This document shows, in pieces, positions 13,376 through 27,300 of a stretch of 64,000 nucleotides of DNA. The stretch covers positions 1-64,000 of the forward strand of contig NMRA01000322.1 in assembly GCA_002633005.1 (NCBI GenBank), read 5' to 3'. A program made the position numbers and the translations under genes. The DNA is from Phoronis australis (Eukaryota; Phoronida; Phoronidae). Each line of letters begins with the position of its first letter. Position 1 is the stretch's first letter. The notes under the pieces are model-generated. The model saw nothing but the letters and a program-made list of their open reading frames with translations. It did not search any database and was not told the origin of the DNA.

Positions 13376-16035
13376 TGTTGCGAAATGAGGCGGTTAGGGA
13401 GATGGATATTAGGGGGAAGAGCTGCGTGGTGCATTTCCAAATACAAAAGTCAAAGGTCAAGCTTAACTACTAAGTTTCGGCAACCAATAGAACCTTTGGA
13501 ACACTATTTCACGAAGCGCCTGATTTCATTTTCGAATATCAAATGGCTGCCGTGGTAAGTAGTCGAACAAACGAGTGTTTACGTGCTCGACACGTAAATT
13601 TGAAGGATGTAAACTATATGCTGTCAACAAAAAATCTTTTAAACGTATGTAAAAACACAACATTTCTTAGAGTTGCAGTGCCCTCTCTTGGTGGCTAAAG
13701 ACCAATATCAAAATAGGCCTTTAAAGAGTACTGGAACGCAAAAACAGACTAAATTTGATTACTTATTCATTATGCTTTTCAACCTCTTAAACAAATGTTA
13801 AACTGTTCACCAGGTATTGTTTCGGTTTGTTTGTTAAAATTTTGAATTCATCGGCAACAATTCAAGATCGGGTGAGCGTGGTAAGGTTTATGAATTTCGC
13901 ATAAAAAGCAACAACATATGAGAAATATTCTATCTGTATTTCAGTGATCTGAAAAAAGCACCTTTTCTCGACTAACATTGCGTTGCCCTACTGGCAGAAA
14001 TCTCTACATAAAAGTCATAATAAATTTGAGCTGCCCCCTGCTAAGTTGCTTTACATTACATTACCTAGTTTCATAACAAGCTGAATAGCCCACACTGCAG
14101 AGAAACACCTTTGTGAAGGGTAACGATTTCATAACAATTACAGCAATGAACAGAGATTCAGTTTATCTGAACTCAACTATTAGCTAATGGCCTATGGTCA
14201 AAATTGAGATGTGAAGTGCACCAATGTTTGACTAACACTTGCCCCTGAGCCAACGTAACATAGAAGCATGACAAATGTGGCACTTGGTGAAGCAATCCAA
14301 GAGTTTGTGATAGCCTGAGAGTTCTGAGTAGAGAAAAAATGTGTAAATACGCCATTATGCCTTGATTTTAACTGATTCAATCCTTTAATTTGTTCTTTCA
14401 AAATGTAATTCACTCTAGGTTTGCTAGGGTTTTTGAAAATCAAAAATACTGTTCTGTTGCTTTTGTTGAAATTTCCTCCACTTTTTGTCGCAATTATGCA
14501 AAGTATTTCCAATGTAAAAGTCAGAGCTTTGTTTAAAGGACATTGTTAATCAAACAGACACTATGCGTTTGTAATTAATTAATACACTGCAGTAGGTGGC
14601 CATGTTTCTTATTTACTGTGGTTCAATCTACAATTTTGTTGAATCTCGAGACGATGCTTTATCTTTTCTGTGATTTTATGGACGCGAACAACAACGCATT
14701 GATATGCAGAAGCATGTCATTCGCCCAGCCAATGTATACATATAGTTGACACTAAACAGTGTCACCGTCTAAGGCTATGCTTTTAGTCCTTACCAGTAGT
14801 GCCAATTCCGTAGCTATTTTATTAAAGAAAAGTTATTCACTAGTCGCTGGATGCTTTTCCATTGTTATAATGGTATGAAATCATTTGAAGAATCACTTCT
14901 GGGAGCAAACAATCAGCATACATGATGGCCAACGGGGCATAGCTAATCACCTAGAACTATGCTCCCGTGCAGATTTCACCAAGCGATAAAAGTTGGGCTT
15001 CATTAATGACCTGAAATGACGTACCGTACACGTATGTTTACGATATGCTTTGTTAGCTGTATTAAATACTGGTTTCGTTATCCAAGGGCCGCTTACAACA
15101 TGTTGTACAGACTAGATGAAAATGGTAGACATATGTATAATTTGGCAAGCTCAATCCGCAATTTATTGTCAATGTATGGTTTCTATGATGTTTGGGTGAA
15201 CCAAGGAGTCGTATGTCAAGAGTTGTTTGTAAATATTTTCTCACAACGTGTTAAGGACTGTGCTTTGCAAAGGTGACAGTCCAATGTTGATTCCAATTAA
15301 GTACAAAAACTTTAAGGTTGTATTTGAATATGAAAACTATTTAGGAATGATGATCATCCAAGAGTGTTCGTGCAAAGTTTTACACGTTTTCGAGGTGCAA
15401 ACCACAGACTGGCAGTAGAAACTGGTCGCCACGTAACTGTAATATGTCAAGACAGAGTCTGTACATTATGCAAAGGAATTGTGTCGAGTATGGATATCAT
15501 TTTTTTTTTAGTTTGCGACGCTTCTAAGTGAGAGCCCCTGGACAAGTCCCTCTTTGTTTAAATTTCATGGACTGTTATGTGATCCCGATACCTCAGTTGT
15601 GAAATATGCATACTACGCATCTAAAAAACGGAACAGCTTGTGTATTGCTGACTAGTGTCATAGCACTCCAAAGATCCTGTTTGTTTGTTTGTTGTACTTT
15701 GGACCGATAGCCATATGAACACATAAATAAAGGAAATAATTATACACTGCATGTGATTTAGTCACGAGAATTTGAACGGCCACGTTTTTATTTTTTTTCA
15801 GCTGCTGGAAGACATCAGGAAATCGCTGAAATGTGGTCAATAAATCTGCAAGTAATAACCGTCATGTCATGGTTCAAGATAGTTTTGACAGGTAAAATGA
15901 TGGTCGTATATTTACTACACAAAGAATCAATTGATAACATGATATTTTTGCAATTTAATGCCTGCTCGAGAATTATCGGAAAAGAACTCGTGGTGTTAAC
16001 CTTTGTTAACCTTGCGCAGTAGATGTGTAGTGCAG
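13376..16035. other. non-coding stretch
   Basis: Several 60-100 codon open frames overlap here on both strands (for example around 14198-14512 and 15016-15276). None shows a domain, a signal peptide, splice-phase partners or codon bias, so I do not call genes. Confidence 0.5.
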
Positions 16036-16981
16036 CCATGTTACAGTTTTTAAACTGTAACATGTATAACCTTAGAAGGTAATACATGTATGTATACGTG
16101 TGCGCGTATGGTAGGATTTGACTACGTTCTTACTTTTTAATTTTTACTTGGTAACACTCAGCTTCGTCAGTTGGAGTTACCCATGCTGCAAAACTCGAAA
16201 ATGATATGGATATTCATGTTAGGCTCGGAAACGATGTACACTTTACTGATACCCGGTGTAGTATCATTTTTGTCTTTGCAACGATTGAAGCTTACTAATG
16301 CACGGAGATGACTTGCAGTAACACAGTTTTGTGTAGAATTGCGTATTTTTGCGCAGACTTGCGTGTTTATGCGTAGACTTGCATAGTTTTGCGTCGGCTT
16401 GCATAAGAACTGTACTCATTGTACGTCCAGTTCTCTATCCCTAATGTACATGTAGAAGACAAAATTTAATAGCTTTCATCTCGTCTACCCGTCGGCGTAT
16501 TGCCTCGTAGTCTAGCGGATAGGCACAGTTCTAGGACGAAATTTGGTACGATGAACTACGAATCTCTACTCAGGCCTGGTATGCAACTATCGTTATTTTT
16601 TATAAAAATGAAACAACCGTTATTTTTATGAAAAATCATTAGTCTTCACACACCATATTTCGATCAAATTTTGAGTTTCCACAGAAAATGCCCAAAAATA
16701 TTTTCGTATAAAAATCAAACCACGGGCCTTGGTCTGCAAATACGTGTATTTGACATAACTGGAGTAAAAATTTTGTTGAATTTTCAGGAAAATATTCCGA
16801 AAATGTTTTCTACAGAAAGACTTGCATGAATGGGAGTTTAATCGCACCATTGCAAGATTTGCGGAATTATCAACTTTGCCCACTCGAGTAAAAATTTTCT
16901 GCAAAAAAAAAACTCGCGAGAACGGTAGCCAAATTTGGTCATTTTTCTAGGGTCCTTCATAACCTTAAACTGTAACATGGC
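16036..16981. mobile_element. candidate inverted-repeat element, about 945 bp
   Basis: It starts with ccatgttacagttt and ends with aaactgtaacatgg, an exact 14-bp inverted pair about 920 bp apart. At the left end the motif is folded back on itself at once: catgttacagttt and aaactgtaacatg flank a 2-base loop. 'ataacctta' follows the left hairpin and precedes the right end, so the end sequence appears more than once. There is no coding capacity. This could be a foldback element or two related insertions; no target-site duplication is obvious. Confidence 0.45.
16325..16412 (+). repeat. degenerate tandem repeat, about 22 bp
   Basis: Repeated 'ttttgcgtagacttgcgt' modules (variants gcgcagacttgcgt, tgcgtagacttgcat, tgcgtcggcttgcat), about four copies. 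Confidence 0.7.
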
Positions 16982-17269
16982 TTCATTACATAACAGGTCG
17001 TTGAATCACTCGAGTGTTTAATACGAAATTTCAAAACTGCACTTTTATAACTAATCCACGCCCAGATAACCACTAGCTGTAAATGACTTTCAAATAGTTA
17101 ATTTATTGCTTTAATTAATAGCAAAATAAATAGTTACGTGAGAATTCGATGGCTTATCAGCCCTACGTAATTCTATTCCTATTTGTCATACTTCCGTTTC
17201 CAGGACTCGAGTTCCGGTCTGTATTTTACGCGTTATTCTAACGCCGACTCTGCTGCGAAATGAAATTTC

Positions 17270-17720
17270 AACTCACCATAATAACTCCTAATAAATTAAC
17301 AACACATTATGATGAGTTTGAAATTCATTATTAGGAGCTTGCAACTCAGTTGAATAACATAAGAGACAATTCGTTTAAATCTATTCATAACACTTAGGTA
17401 CAAGACAATTGTAACACGTTCGCATCTCAATATGTTAATATAAGTCACTATAATGAGTTCGCAACTAAAAAGGCGTCGCGTCAATTTGATGAATTGGCAA
17501 AAATTATAGTGTGTTTGGTATCATTTATGAGTTTGCAAATTACTATAATAAGCTCTCAGCTCATAACCATGCCTTGTCAACTCAAAGTAATGAGTTCAAA
17601 AACTAACTAAACACTATAAGTTGTTGACCTAACATAATGAGATGCCAACCAACTGCAACGAATCTGTATATCATATTATAAGAGTTGTCAACTCATACTT
17701 GAATTCGCAATTCATTTTAA
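17270..17720. repeat. degenerate array of 'aatgagttcgcaactcat' palindromes
   Basis: Units resembling ataatgagttcgcaactcatt recur every 30-60 bases, in both orientations because the unit is itself near-palindromic. Examples lie near 17308, 17337, 17455, 17527, 17550, 17590, 17636 and 17690. Spacing is irregular, so it is a decayed satellite or a nested foldback cluster rather than a clean tandem repeat. Confidence 0.6.
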
Positions 17721-18639
17721 CATGTTTGAAGTTAACTGTAGCTTGTTTCCGTTCCTTGTCCTTTTCCCCTTTACCCTGCACTCCGCCATCCCCCTTTTCG
17801 CACGTTCCTCTATCCCTGCCCCTTTCTTCTGCTTAATTTTTCGCAATACTTTGTTTCAAAAACATTAACCTTTCCCAGGGGTTAATTTCTGAAACTTTAT
17901 TATACGATTTTTTGAACAGCTGTCTTTAGACCACTAACTCTGAAACGGTAAAAGAAGGGACCCCATGTTATGAAAAATCCTTTTACAAACAACGTTTCGA
18001 TGGCATATTCAATATGAAAACACACCCAATATTTTTTTTGGATGGAAACAGAATCTTTTTCAGAGTTTTAAATTCCCAAATCGAACCGTTTTGTTGAGAC
18101 TTACGTCGTTAACACACCGTTTTGTAGGCAATTTTGTCAGAAAAGGCACCTTTTGGCAGGGAAACAATATAGCGGACTTATACCGTGGGTGTGAGACACT
18201 CGCACTACATTCAGAGTATTTGTTTTGTAATAAAAGAAAGACAAGCGCAGCAGTTAATCCTCTGTTTCACTCAGAACTTGTTCTACATGTCAAAAGTGTA
18301 TGTGCGTAGACTCAGCAATGTTCGAGTCATTTCGCCAGCAAACAATGTTCGTCAGCCACGCACTCGACAATTTCAAACGACTTTCGCTTTTTATTTACGC
18401 TTCTTCGATTTCTTTTATCACTTTCCGCTACTCAAGGCTGTTAGTGAAAACATGTTGCCTTAAATTTCCGCCAGTAATTCATATTTGACGTGAACCACCA
18501 TTAGTTTACGTATGTTTACGCGTTTAAACATATACAGTGTTTAAGTACGGATGGAAAAGACAAAATGCTGATTACAACGGAACATTATTACAAAGTTACC
18601 CTGTAGGCTTTGAGGGGAACAGGACAGCTCTCAATGGCG

Positions 18640-18825
18640 AATTTACGGAGTGCCAAGGGGGACATGGTCCTACCCAAAACTTTCCTAGATTCCATTTGGG
18701 AGTTCGAGGGTACGAATGTATGATGGACAAAACCCTGGCTTATACTCTGCTGTGCCCCACCCCAACTCAAAACCCTGGCTTATACTCAGCTCTGCCGCCC
18801 CCCTCAACTCAAAACCCTGGCTTAT
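18640..18825. repeat. family B element with a 40-bp tandem end, running into a gap
   Basis: The sequence 'gggacatggtcctacccaaaa', then 'tccatttgggagttcgag', then 'aaccctggcttatactctgctgtgcccc', matches the family-B element seen at 26309, 27918 and 33895. The last segment then repeats with a period of about 40 bp ('aaaaccctggcttat' three times) until the run of N begins. The gap was probably caused by this repeat. Confidence 0.65.
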
Positions 18826-18876
18826 NNNNNNNNNNNNNNNNNNNNNNNNNNNNNNNNNNNNNNNNNNNNNNNNNNN
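18826..18876. other. assembly gap (51 N)
   Basis: Run of N. Apparent open frames across it are artefacts. Confidence 1.
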
Positions 18877-20647
18877 CAGAAAATACGACAATGGACTCGT
18901 TACCTTTTCTTCACTCCGTCAAAAACTGTAAGCAAAGTTTTGAGTCATTTCACATCACAAGCCCAACAAATGAGCACAAAAAAATATTCTCTTTTGTATT
19001 TTGACCCCTTCACTGAAAAGCAAGGTAGACTAAGAAAAAAGCCAAATCGGCACTTTTCACCTCCAAACCACTACTTCCCTGCCGATGCTCGGCTACGGAC
19101 AACATCAGATTCCGAAAGCAAATTTCCTGCCAATTCCAAAAACTGTGGCCCAAAAGTACAGTCAACCAACTAGTTTTTTGCAAATCTAGCTTGTTTGAGG
19201 GCTAACTGAAATCGCAGCTCATTTCTCAGTCGCCACCCATCAATACACAATTGCAACAGGGGGCGCCATCTTGAAGAAGAGTGCAGCCAAGCAAATGGTC
19301 ATTTTCATTTTCAGCATGTTCACGAATACAAGCAAACCACATTCACATAGCCTGCATGCAATACCTACCAAAGAATGCCCCCAAGCCTGGCCTTCCCCTA
19401 GATTTTAATATTTTTGGAGTGCAAACTGGCCGTTCAGTGTCACCTTGGTACCCGTGCGTAACTTAAGATAGTCCTACTTGAGCGATTTTACGATGGTTTC
19501 ATATGTGTGTTATTTTGAACGTTCTTATAAGTTATTAGGTACTTGACAAAAAAGCAACTTGATCAATATATTCACAAAACGCATAGAGCGTGACGTAGAA
19601 GAAGTATTACCTCACGAGACATTCTTCAGCGTATCGACCGAGACCGAAGGTTGAGGTCGACACGCGGAATAATGTCGACGTACGGTTTGTATTTATCCCT
19701 TACGCTTCGAATTCTTAAGTTTCTTTCATTTTTTCGGCAGATTTTTCAAATACTACACACAGACTGTTTACGTGGCCGATCACATCCTTTATGTATATAC
19801 TTGCGTGTTGCAAAAGAAACAGTTTTAATTGTAACGATTTCTTACCTGAAAAGAGATAACAAAGATGAAAACAACGGTAATTGTGCATTGAACTTGTAAC
19901 ATTTCCTTAAAATAGTTAAATAACAACAATATTTGATATTGCAGTTACTGAGGAATCAAATCGCCACCTGAGTTGCAGACGATATAATTTTTAGCAATTG
20001 AAAACTGAGACAAGTGTCATATAATTAACAGATTTGTACCAGCTGTTACGTCTGCGACCTGATTGCATGTCGAGTGTTATTTATACTGCTGCAGTTGTAT
20101 TACTTTAAACTATAATCGGAAAGTTTGATGATCGAACAGACTAACGTCGTCGAGTCGACATTGACCTACCTTTTGAACTTTCCATGTCAGAGGGAACTGT
20201 TGAAGTAGTGCGGGAGGTGAATACAGAAAACAATATCACATGGCCGCATTGCACTCGAGTGATTCAACGCGTATGGAATAAAAACAACACCACTTAATTT
20301 TCAAGAAACCACCGAAAGTTAAGGATATCATATTCATGGGCAATTTACCCGGTGCTGGTGCATTCAGACTAGTAGTTAAGCATACACCTGTACAAGGTAT
20401 GCAGTGTATGAATGAATGAATACTACTCAACAAAAATATACTCACATGGTGTCCAAAGTCAAGTGTTTTGTGCAATGGGCCCAACCATGAGGCCTGCGCA
20501 CGTCTGATGCACCGCAAATGACATCAGACCACCTGAACTGTTTTTGTTTTGTCCAAAGTCCTTGCGGTTCATCTGATCTAGAATTTCTGTGAAGGTTTTG
20601 TTTTTAGTTTAAATACTCACTACCTTTTGTTTGTTTTCAAATTTCAG
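18877..20647. other. non-coding stretch before the first recognised receptor exon
   Basis: No exon could be supported. The polypyrimidine tract and the 'atttcag' acceptor of the receptor exon lie at the right edge. A signal-peptide exon ending in phase 1 should lie upstream, here or beyond; I could not identify it. Confidence 0.5.
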
Positions 20648-21331
20648 ACAGTACAAATGGACTTGGCATCTATTTTGATGGGCACAGACTGACCAAAGAA
20701 CAACATATGTTAAGGATTTTTGAAGCAGCTCCACCGAACACTTCCATCACTTCCGTTTCCGTTGGATACTTGACGCAAACGGCCCAAAACGAAACTTTTG
20801 ACATATGGTTGTCCGGTAGGGATGCAGAACATTTCGCGATTGTCAACATGGCGATAGTTACTACTCAACAGCCGCAGATCAACAGACCACTAAATGCAAA
20901 TTACAGTATTATAGTTGAAGCAAGAACCTCGCAGGATACTACAACGAGTGCCACAGTCTCTGTTACGATTTTAGTTTCAAAAAGGAACATTTTCGCTCCG
21001 CAATTACCATTCAGCTCGAAAACAATAGAGAACGCTTATCAGAAGGGACGAACACAAATGTTCGATATACTGCACACCAATGCAACCGATCCCGACCCCC
21101 AGGATTATAACCGCAAAACACAATTTTCCTTAGAATGCGATGGCAAAAAAACTTGGTGCGCAGATACCATAGCGTCGATCGATCGTGGTACAGGCATTAT
21201 CAGCACTAAACGCAACTTAACCATAGGCGACGTGGACAAAGTTTACTATGCAATTCTCACAGTTAGAAATAGAGGAATACCGCAGCTTTACTCAACTGCA
21301 AAACTTTCCATAGTATTTAGGGCATTTTCTG
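20648..21331 (+). CDS. aGPCR exon a: cadherin-like repeats
   Basis: Acceptor 'aaatttcag' before 20648 and donor 'ggtaagtaag' after 21331. The exon enters and leaves in phase 1 and encodes about 228 residues. The frame is open upstream of the ATG at 20707, so that ATG is not the start. The segment FEAAPPNTSITSVSV resembles the A strand of a cadherin repeat. A second repeat follows, with NATDPDPQDYN in place of the Ca-binding DxNDN-type loop and 'SIDRGTGIIST' as the LDRE-like turn. Calcium motifs are degenerate, so calcium binding is doubtful. There are several N-glycosylation sequons (NTS, NET, NYS, NAT, NLT). Structure prediction of this ectodomain would settle the repeat count. Confidence 0.85.
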
Positions 21332-24300
21332 GTAAGTAAGGATACTTTTCAAATTGCCTTACGCACTAATTGTGCTAAGATAAACCTCCCTCGAAGCACC
21401 AACAATAGACTACTTACTCTTTGGTTCGTTTCAAACTGTTTCTTGCTCATATAGTAAGTACTGTTGAGTCTCAGGAAGAGCTGAAACGTGCTGACTGCTC
21501 GATGCAAATTACAAGCTACCGAGTCAAGCCCAATACTTTAGACAGCTATCTTTGACCAGTGGTTAGTTTTTTCAACGCACACTGTATCTATAAGACATCA
21601 CCTCTGGTCCGAGTAAGGAAGAAGTTGTAACCTATTTTGTAACGGTGAATGGTCCAAATAAAAACCAGGTTCTTTGATGGAAAACAGGGCTTTAGCAGCC
21701 TTAACTCTTGTAAGTATTTTTGGATTGTTGCTGAGTAATTTTCAGGCTGCACTCGTCATAAATAAGCAAATTATGAAATAGTTTTACCTTGTTTAGCTTT
21801 GAAATGAGCTTTGGACCTTTGACGTCCATTTCTGTAAAAACAAAATCAATGAAAGAGCCTGCTTTGTTTTAAGGCACACGTTTTAATTTTTTGGTTGACT
21901 CTGTTATTCGATGGGTATTAAAAGTGATTTCGCGGGCTACAGCGAGGAGAGAGGGCAAAGATGCCGGCGAACAGGTTCCAGCTTTTCCATCATGCGCAGC
22001 CTAGCCATGTCGATTGGTTTGATGAAAACGTATAAAATTATGCTCTGTTTCATTCTATAGCCATTGAGATTTTAATTTATTCTCAAAGTCGTATAAATAG
22101 GTGGCGGTACATAACACTTCCCTACTGACAACTTCTTTTGTTTAGGGATTAGATATGCTTGGCAATGTACCTCTTCATGGTAACATTCCTTCTCAACCGT
22201 TATAGACACCGCGTATCATTGGGACTGGACTGTTTTATTGTTTTAAGGGCACAACTCGGTTAACTTCAACAGAAAAGGGGAAATAGCGCTCACTAAAACG
22301 TGTTCCTTTGTTCATGTGCTCCAACTTCTTGTATAACCTGCCTCAGTGCAACAAGTTGGGGACGATGGCACTGGTGTATACTACCGCTTGTCAGACTGAT
22401 CTTAATACCCCCAAAGAATGCAAAAGCATTCAAAGGGGGCAGAGCGCCCTGCTTTGAGTTAAATACTACGGAACTGTTCATCGATCGAAATTTGTAATTT
22501 TTTATCAACTCGTAATACACTGAAATGAGAACAGTTATGTAGACATTCCAAAAATCTGTGATTCGTTCATTTGTCAAACGCAAGTGTCGGCCCATTTGTC
22601 AATATTAAATAAGCTCAGAGTAGAGGATCATCAATCTATTGTGATCACTAATCCCAACAGCTTACAATCACAAGCAATTTTAATAATGGTGTTTGTAAGA
22701 ATTTTAATAAAATTCAACCATGTATAGAGATCATGTTTACACAGTATAATGCCTAGTGAATAGACACGACGAAACGTCTGCATCTCCTTTATAAAGATGT
22801 TAAATTTGTGTAATTATCTTCCCTTCAATGGTGACATTGGCTAGGGTATGGCTATTGTATGCAGTTCTGCACTTAAGAGTTCGCGATTTCATTCATTATC
22901 TTTCATTAATAACTTTCAAAAAAAGGTGACGAATTTCGTCGAAATCCATTTGGCTTCTTCGAAATAATGACGTAATTTTTTTTAAAGCAGTAAGTGCAAA
23001 TGGAGTTCAAGTTTGAATATGAAAGTGTGAGAGAAGCTAGTGTGATCACGTCATAGGCTTGTAATACATATCTCGCGAAGCCTTGCGTGAGCTTGCGTTT
23101 TCGCGAGGTTGTCGCGGGTAGGAAACGTACGCCCGCGTCATGGCCTTTATGTTGTCCATTATTTGTCCCGAGTTCTATTTACGGTCAAATTCTCTTGTTC
23201 ACGTGTTTAAATTGTTTTAGATTGTTCATTGTGGTGTCCACTCTTCGACACCTCAGTGAAATGAACAATTTTCTGAACGATGCTTTCAAAATTGTGACTT
23301 CACTAAGATTATTCAACTATCTTCTGGACCATGGCTGCATTTGTCTAAAATTTCTACCGCGAAACGAGTGAGAGGATGTAGAGAGTAAAAAGTTTCATTC
23401 AGAACCATGGGATTTTTAACAATTTTTTTTTTGTTCACATCCATTATTAGGACCACTCTTATGTCAATGCAATCTCTTGTTGTATACCTTCCAACTTGTA
23501 GCCTAATTTTTAAGGTAGAACATCGCATAAATAATACCATAACCACTTAGAAATTTACAGCTTGCGCATTATAGAAATTAATTGATATATATACTTTACA
23601 AAATTGGGACTCCTCCTCAGAGCCACAGGAACCTCTCAAAAGTTATGTTGATCGGGACGGAAGTGTAAATTGTAGCAACGCGAAGAATTCGCTATAGTTG
23701 CAGACTGTTTATAACCTATGGCCACCAAGTACCTGTAACCCGGCACTGAAGTACACGTACATGTATGTCAATTCTTATCGCTTATTTCAGAGTTTTTCTC
23801 ATGTAAGTCGCTATGTTGAATTTCAGTTATCTCAACTTCGTGAATTTCAGCTGTCCGTCAGATATCCACCACCACGTTACCCAATGGAACACTGGTGTGT
23901 TTTCATCCGCCGCAGTACGGAAGAACACCGTACTACAGTCTGCAATACAGAAAACTAGGCAGCGCGGCAATAGGATCCATGGAGATTAGAAATTCAAATT
24001 GGTAAGGGTATGATATGGACCTCATAAATTTAAATAACAGCTTTTTATGTAAAATGACTTATTCTTATTAAAATGACATAGGCAAAAAATTGAATTTTGG
24101 GCGTCAAAAGCGGTGCGCCCTCTATTAATATAGGGGCCTCACCGAAAGGGGGCCGAAGAGCGGGGCCCTTCCATATTAATATAAGTTGCCCCGCTTTTGA
24201 CGCCCGAAATTCAATTTTTGCCTATGTCATTTTAATAAGAATAAGTAATTTTAAATAATAAGCTGTTAAATGTGCATTTCGTCCCATTCAGCGTTTTACA

Positions 24301-27300
24301 TTCTTTACCGTGATACGATTCTATCCCGTTTCAAACAAGAGCATCACATCCATCAGCGACTCAAAAAAACGCTTCAGAGTTAATTAGGGTTGGCCAAGCC
24401 TAATATTGCGAATTCGAAAATGGCCTATGTACGTATTGTCTGTGAGTTGGTAACAGAACTGGAATCCTGCCACAATTATGCTACCGAATTTAAGGAAGTA
24501 AAAGTTCTAATTCGATATTCGTTTAGTTAAAAAGGGCGATATGTAAATTGAATTTGGGGAGCGTTCAGTAATACCACTTGAAGCTAAGTCAGAGTTGTGG
24601 TGAGTTATGGTGATGCCACAGATCACCTCAAACATCGTAGAATCGCACAGGCGGTTATCGGCGGTGACCACGATTTTGCGTATCGGTTTGTGCAGTCGTG
24701 AAGGCATCACCGTAGTTGTCTGCTATCTCACCAAAGCTCTGTGATATTAAGTTTATGGAACCATGGATCATCCAGACAATACCGAACGTTTCCTAATGAC
24801 TCGTGAGTGATAGCTACACCTCCAGACAAGTACATGTAGATCACCTGGCTGGTTCCCGAACTAAACACTACTTGTTAAGGTCAAGAAACTCAGCAATTGC
24901 CTTTGCGACCATTTCAAATCTCCGGGAATCTCCATAAAATTCTATGACGACATCCAGATAAAATGACTATATGTAGATGAAGTGATGCGTTGTCTTTGGG
25001 CTGCTATTCTTAAACCTCTCATTTTCAGGCACAGCTATGGCTTAATATGCAGAAAACTGTTCCTCCCGGATTCGTCTAGCGCCTACAAGATAACAATATG
25101 GGCACACGACGGCAACCGCAACGGAGTTAAAACCTGGAAATGGACGCGGAAACCAATGTCCACATGCCAGCACAATACGTGCCGCAACCAAGGCACATGT
25201 TACGACTCTTGGGACAGTTTTCATTGCGTTTGCGCTCCGGGATACGCAGGTACATGTACTACTGCATTTCATTGTACTGTAGGAATGACTCGCACATCAG
25301 CTACAGACGTTTCGAAATCAAATAGACGAACTCATCAACAGCCTGATCTACACTGAGACTTGATGATTTTGGATGACAAGCAATTTATTGAATATCTTAT
25401 TCTTATTAAAATGGCATAGGTAGGAACTTAAATTTCAGGCCTCTTGTAGTATTAAAGCGGGCCTCGCCCGTACGCAACCTATGAGCGGGGCCCACCAAAT
25501 AATGTAGGCGGGCCCACCAGAAGGCGATCGATGAGCATGACCCCTCCGTACATGTACGTACACGAGAGACGGGCGTACAGGATGTTACATAGGGAGCTTT
25601 CGGCAACCTTTTTAATCGAACTTATTCAAGACCTTTACAGCTAACTATATGCAACATTAATTAAACACACAACACGTTTCGCTACTGACAGTCGATCTTT
25701 ATCCCGTTCCGTACGTTTGCTCGGAATAAAACTCTGCACTCAATGGAACATTGGGGAAGAGACACGATTAAAAGGTAAACGAAATTTCGAAACATACTTG
25801 GTTTCATTCTCAAGTGGAAATAAAATGACGCTGGAGACATACACAGTGGAACACGGCAGGTGTGAAATACTAACTATATGCAGAGGAAATGATACTCACC
25901 GTCTACATCAATAGCTCACCAGAATCATTTACATGCTGTACACGAACTCTGTTCATGTACGGACTGAACATTAGTTTTTATTCTCCAATTTATGGACTTC
26001 GTCTTATTAAATTGTGGATCTGCCAAAGCAGTTCATTACTACTCTGCTTAAATGGTGTACAGATAGCGTAACATACACGCAGGTTAAAGCTAAATTGAGC
26101 GCTGTTTTGATTCTATGGCTATTGCATTCGGTCACCAGTTTCTAATCACTCAAATGCAACTTACTTTTAATTTCTTTGGTCTTATTTTCCGACGGCTCTG
26201 ACAAAGCTTTGGTCGACAAGTTTTTCTTAACAAATAAAGGATTTAATCTTATTTTATCTTAGTTTGAAGTGACATACGCAGGCAAATTTATTGTTGCGTA
26301 CCGCCTTCAGGGGCGGATCCAGGATTTTGAGTTAGGGCGGACCAGGACAGAGTATTAGCCAGGATTTTTGCCGTCAGACATTAGCATCACCGAACTGTCA
26401 AATGTAATCTGGGAGAATTTTAGGGGGGCCATGGCCCCCTTGGCCCCCCTCTAAATCTGCTTCTGGCCTTTTGCTCCCTTCCTCAATCTTAAACATAACT
26501 TATGTCACAGCGCTACCTATATGCGGAGTGGCCCTCGAGAGTCGCTATCGGCACGCATCATTGTCCATGACTTTTATTTAAAAGGGTGGCCGGACGTGTG
26601 TCTTAGATATGTGGTATGGGATTTTAGCCGGAAATGTGTAATGGGGCCGACTTTGTGTTTTGTTTTATGCCATGTCATAAACACAGGAACTAGTGCTAGA
26701 GTATATCGATTTAGCCTATTCTTGTTGTTGCGATAGCCGCAAGTAACAAAGCATTTCCCAATAGATGGAGCAATATCCTTGTCCAATTCCCATTATTTAT
26801 TCATCAATCGTAATGTCTACATTTTATTTTCTAATCAATCCGAATGTCCGATTCATAGACCAAGAAATGCTGTTTATACAAGAGTACATCAGGAACGGTG
26901 CCTGATTTATTACCAAGGTGCATTTTACTGTGACGCGATCGAGTTCTTACAAACAATGTTTGAACAAACTTCAGTCTGTGGACGCGTGTCCACAGAATGA
27001 TGATTGAGTGGACTTGATGGCACTTGATGAAATTTCCCTTCATCTGAAACTTAGTGTACATGTATGTTGGGCCCATCATAGGAGGCTGGAGGGGATATAC
27101 TGCGGCCCCCCACTTATTTCAGTGCTGCGCCACCCATCGACATTGGCAGCGCACCATACGGGGCTGCGGGGCTCAATAGCCCCCCTCCCGCCACTTGCAT
27201 GTATTTCGGTGCTGCGCAGCCCATGTAATGTGATGTCAAATATCTTCAATAGGGGTAATGATCAATGTCAGGATTCGTGATTCGATCACTGACTTGATTC

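Noticed and set aside
13275-13460. Asn-rich minus-strand frame
   Set aside because: Microsatellite translated.
16502-16576. tRNA-like start 'gcctcgtagtctagcgg' with an A-box match
   Set aside because: Acceptor and T stems do not pair and the B box is not recognisable.
18537-19004. 155-codon + strand frame
   Set aside because: It spans the run of N and a 40-bp tandem repeat, so it is an artefact.
23698-23958. 86-codon frame starting at 23698
   Set aside because: It overlaps exon b of the receptor in another register; the spliced frame with matching phases is preferred.
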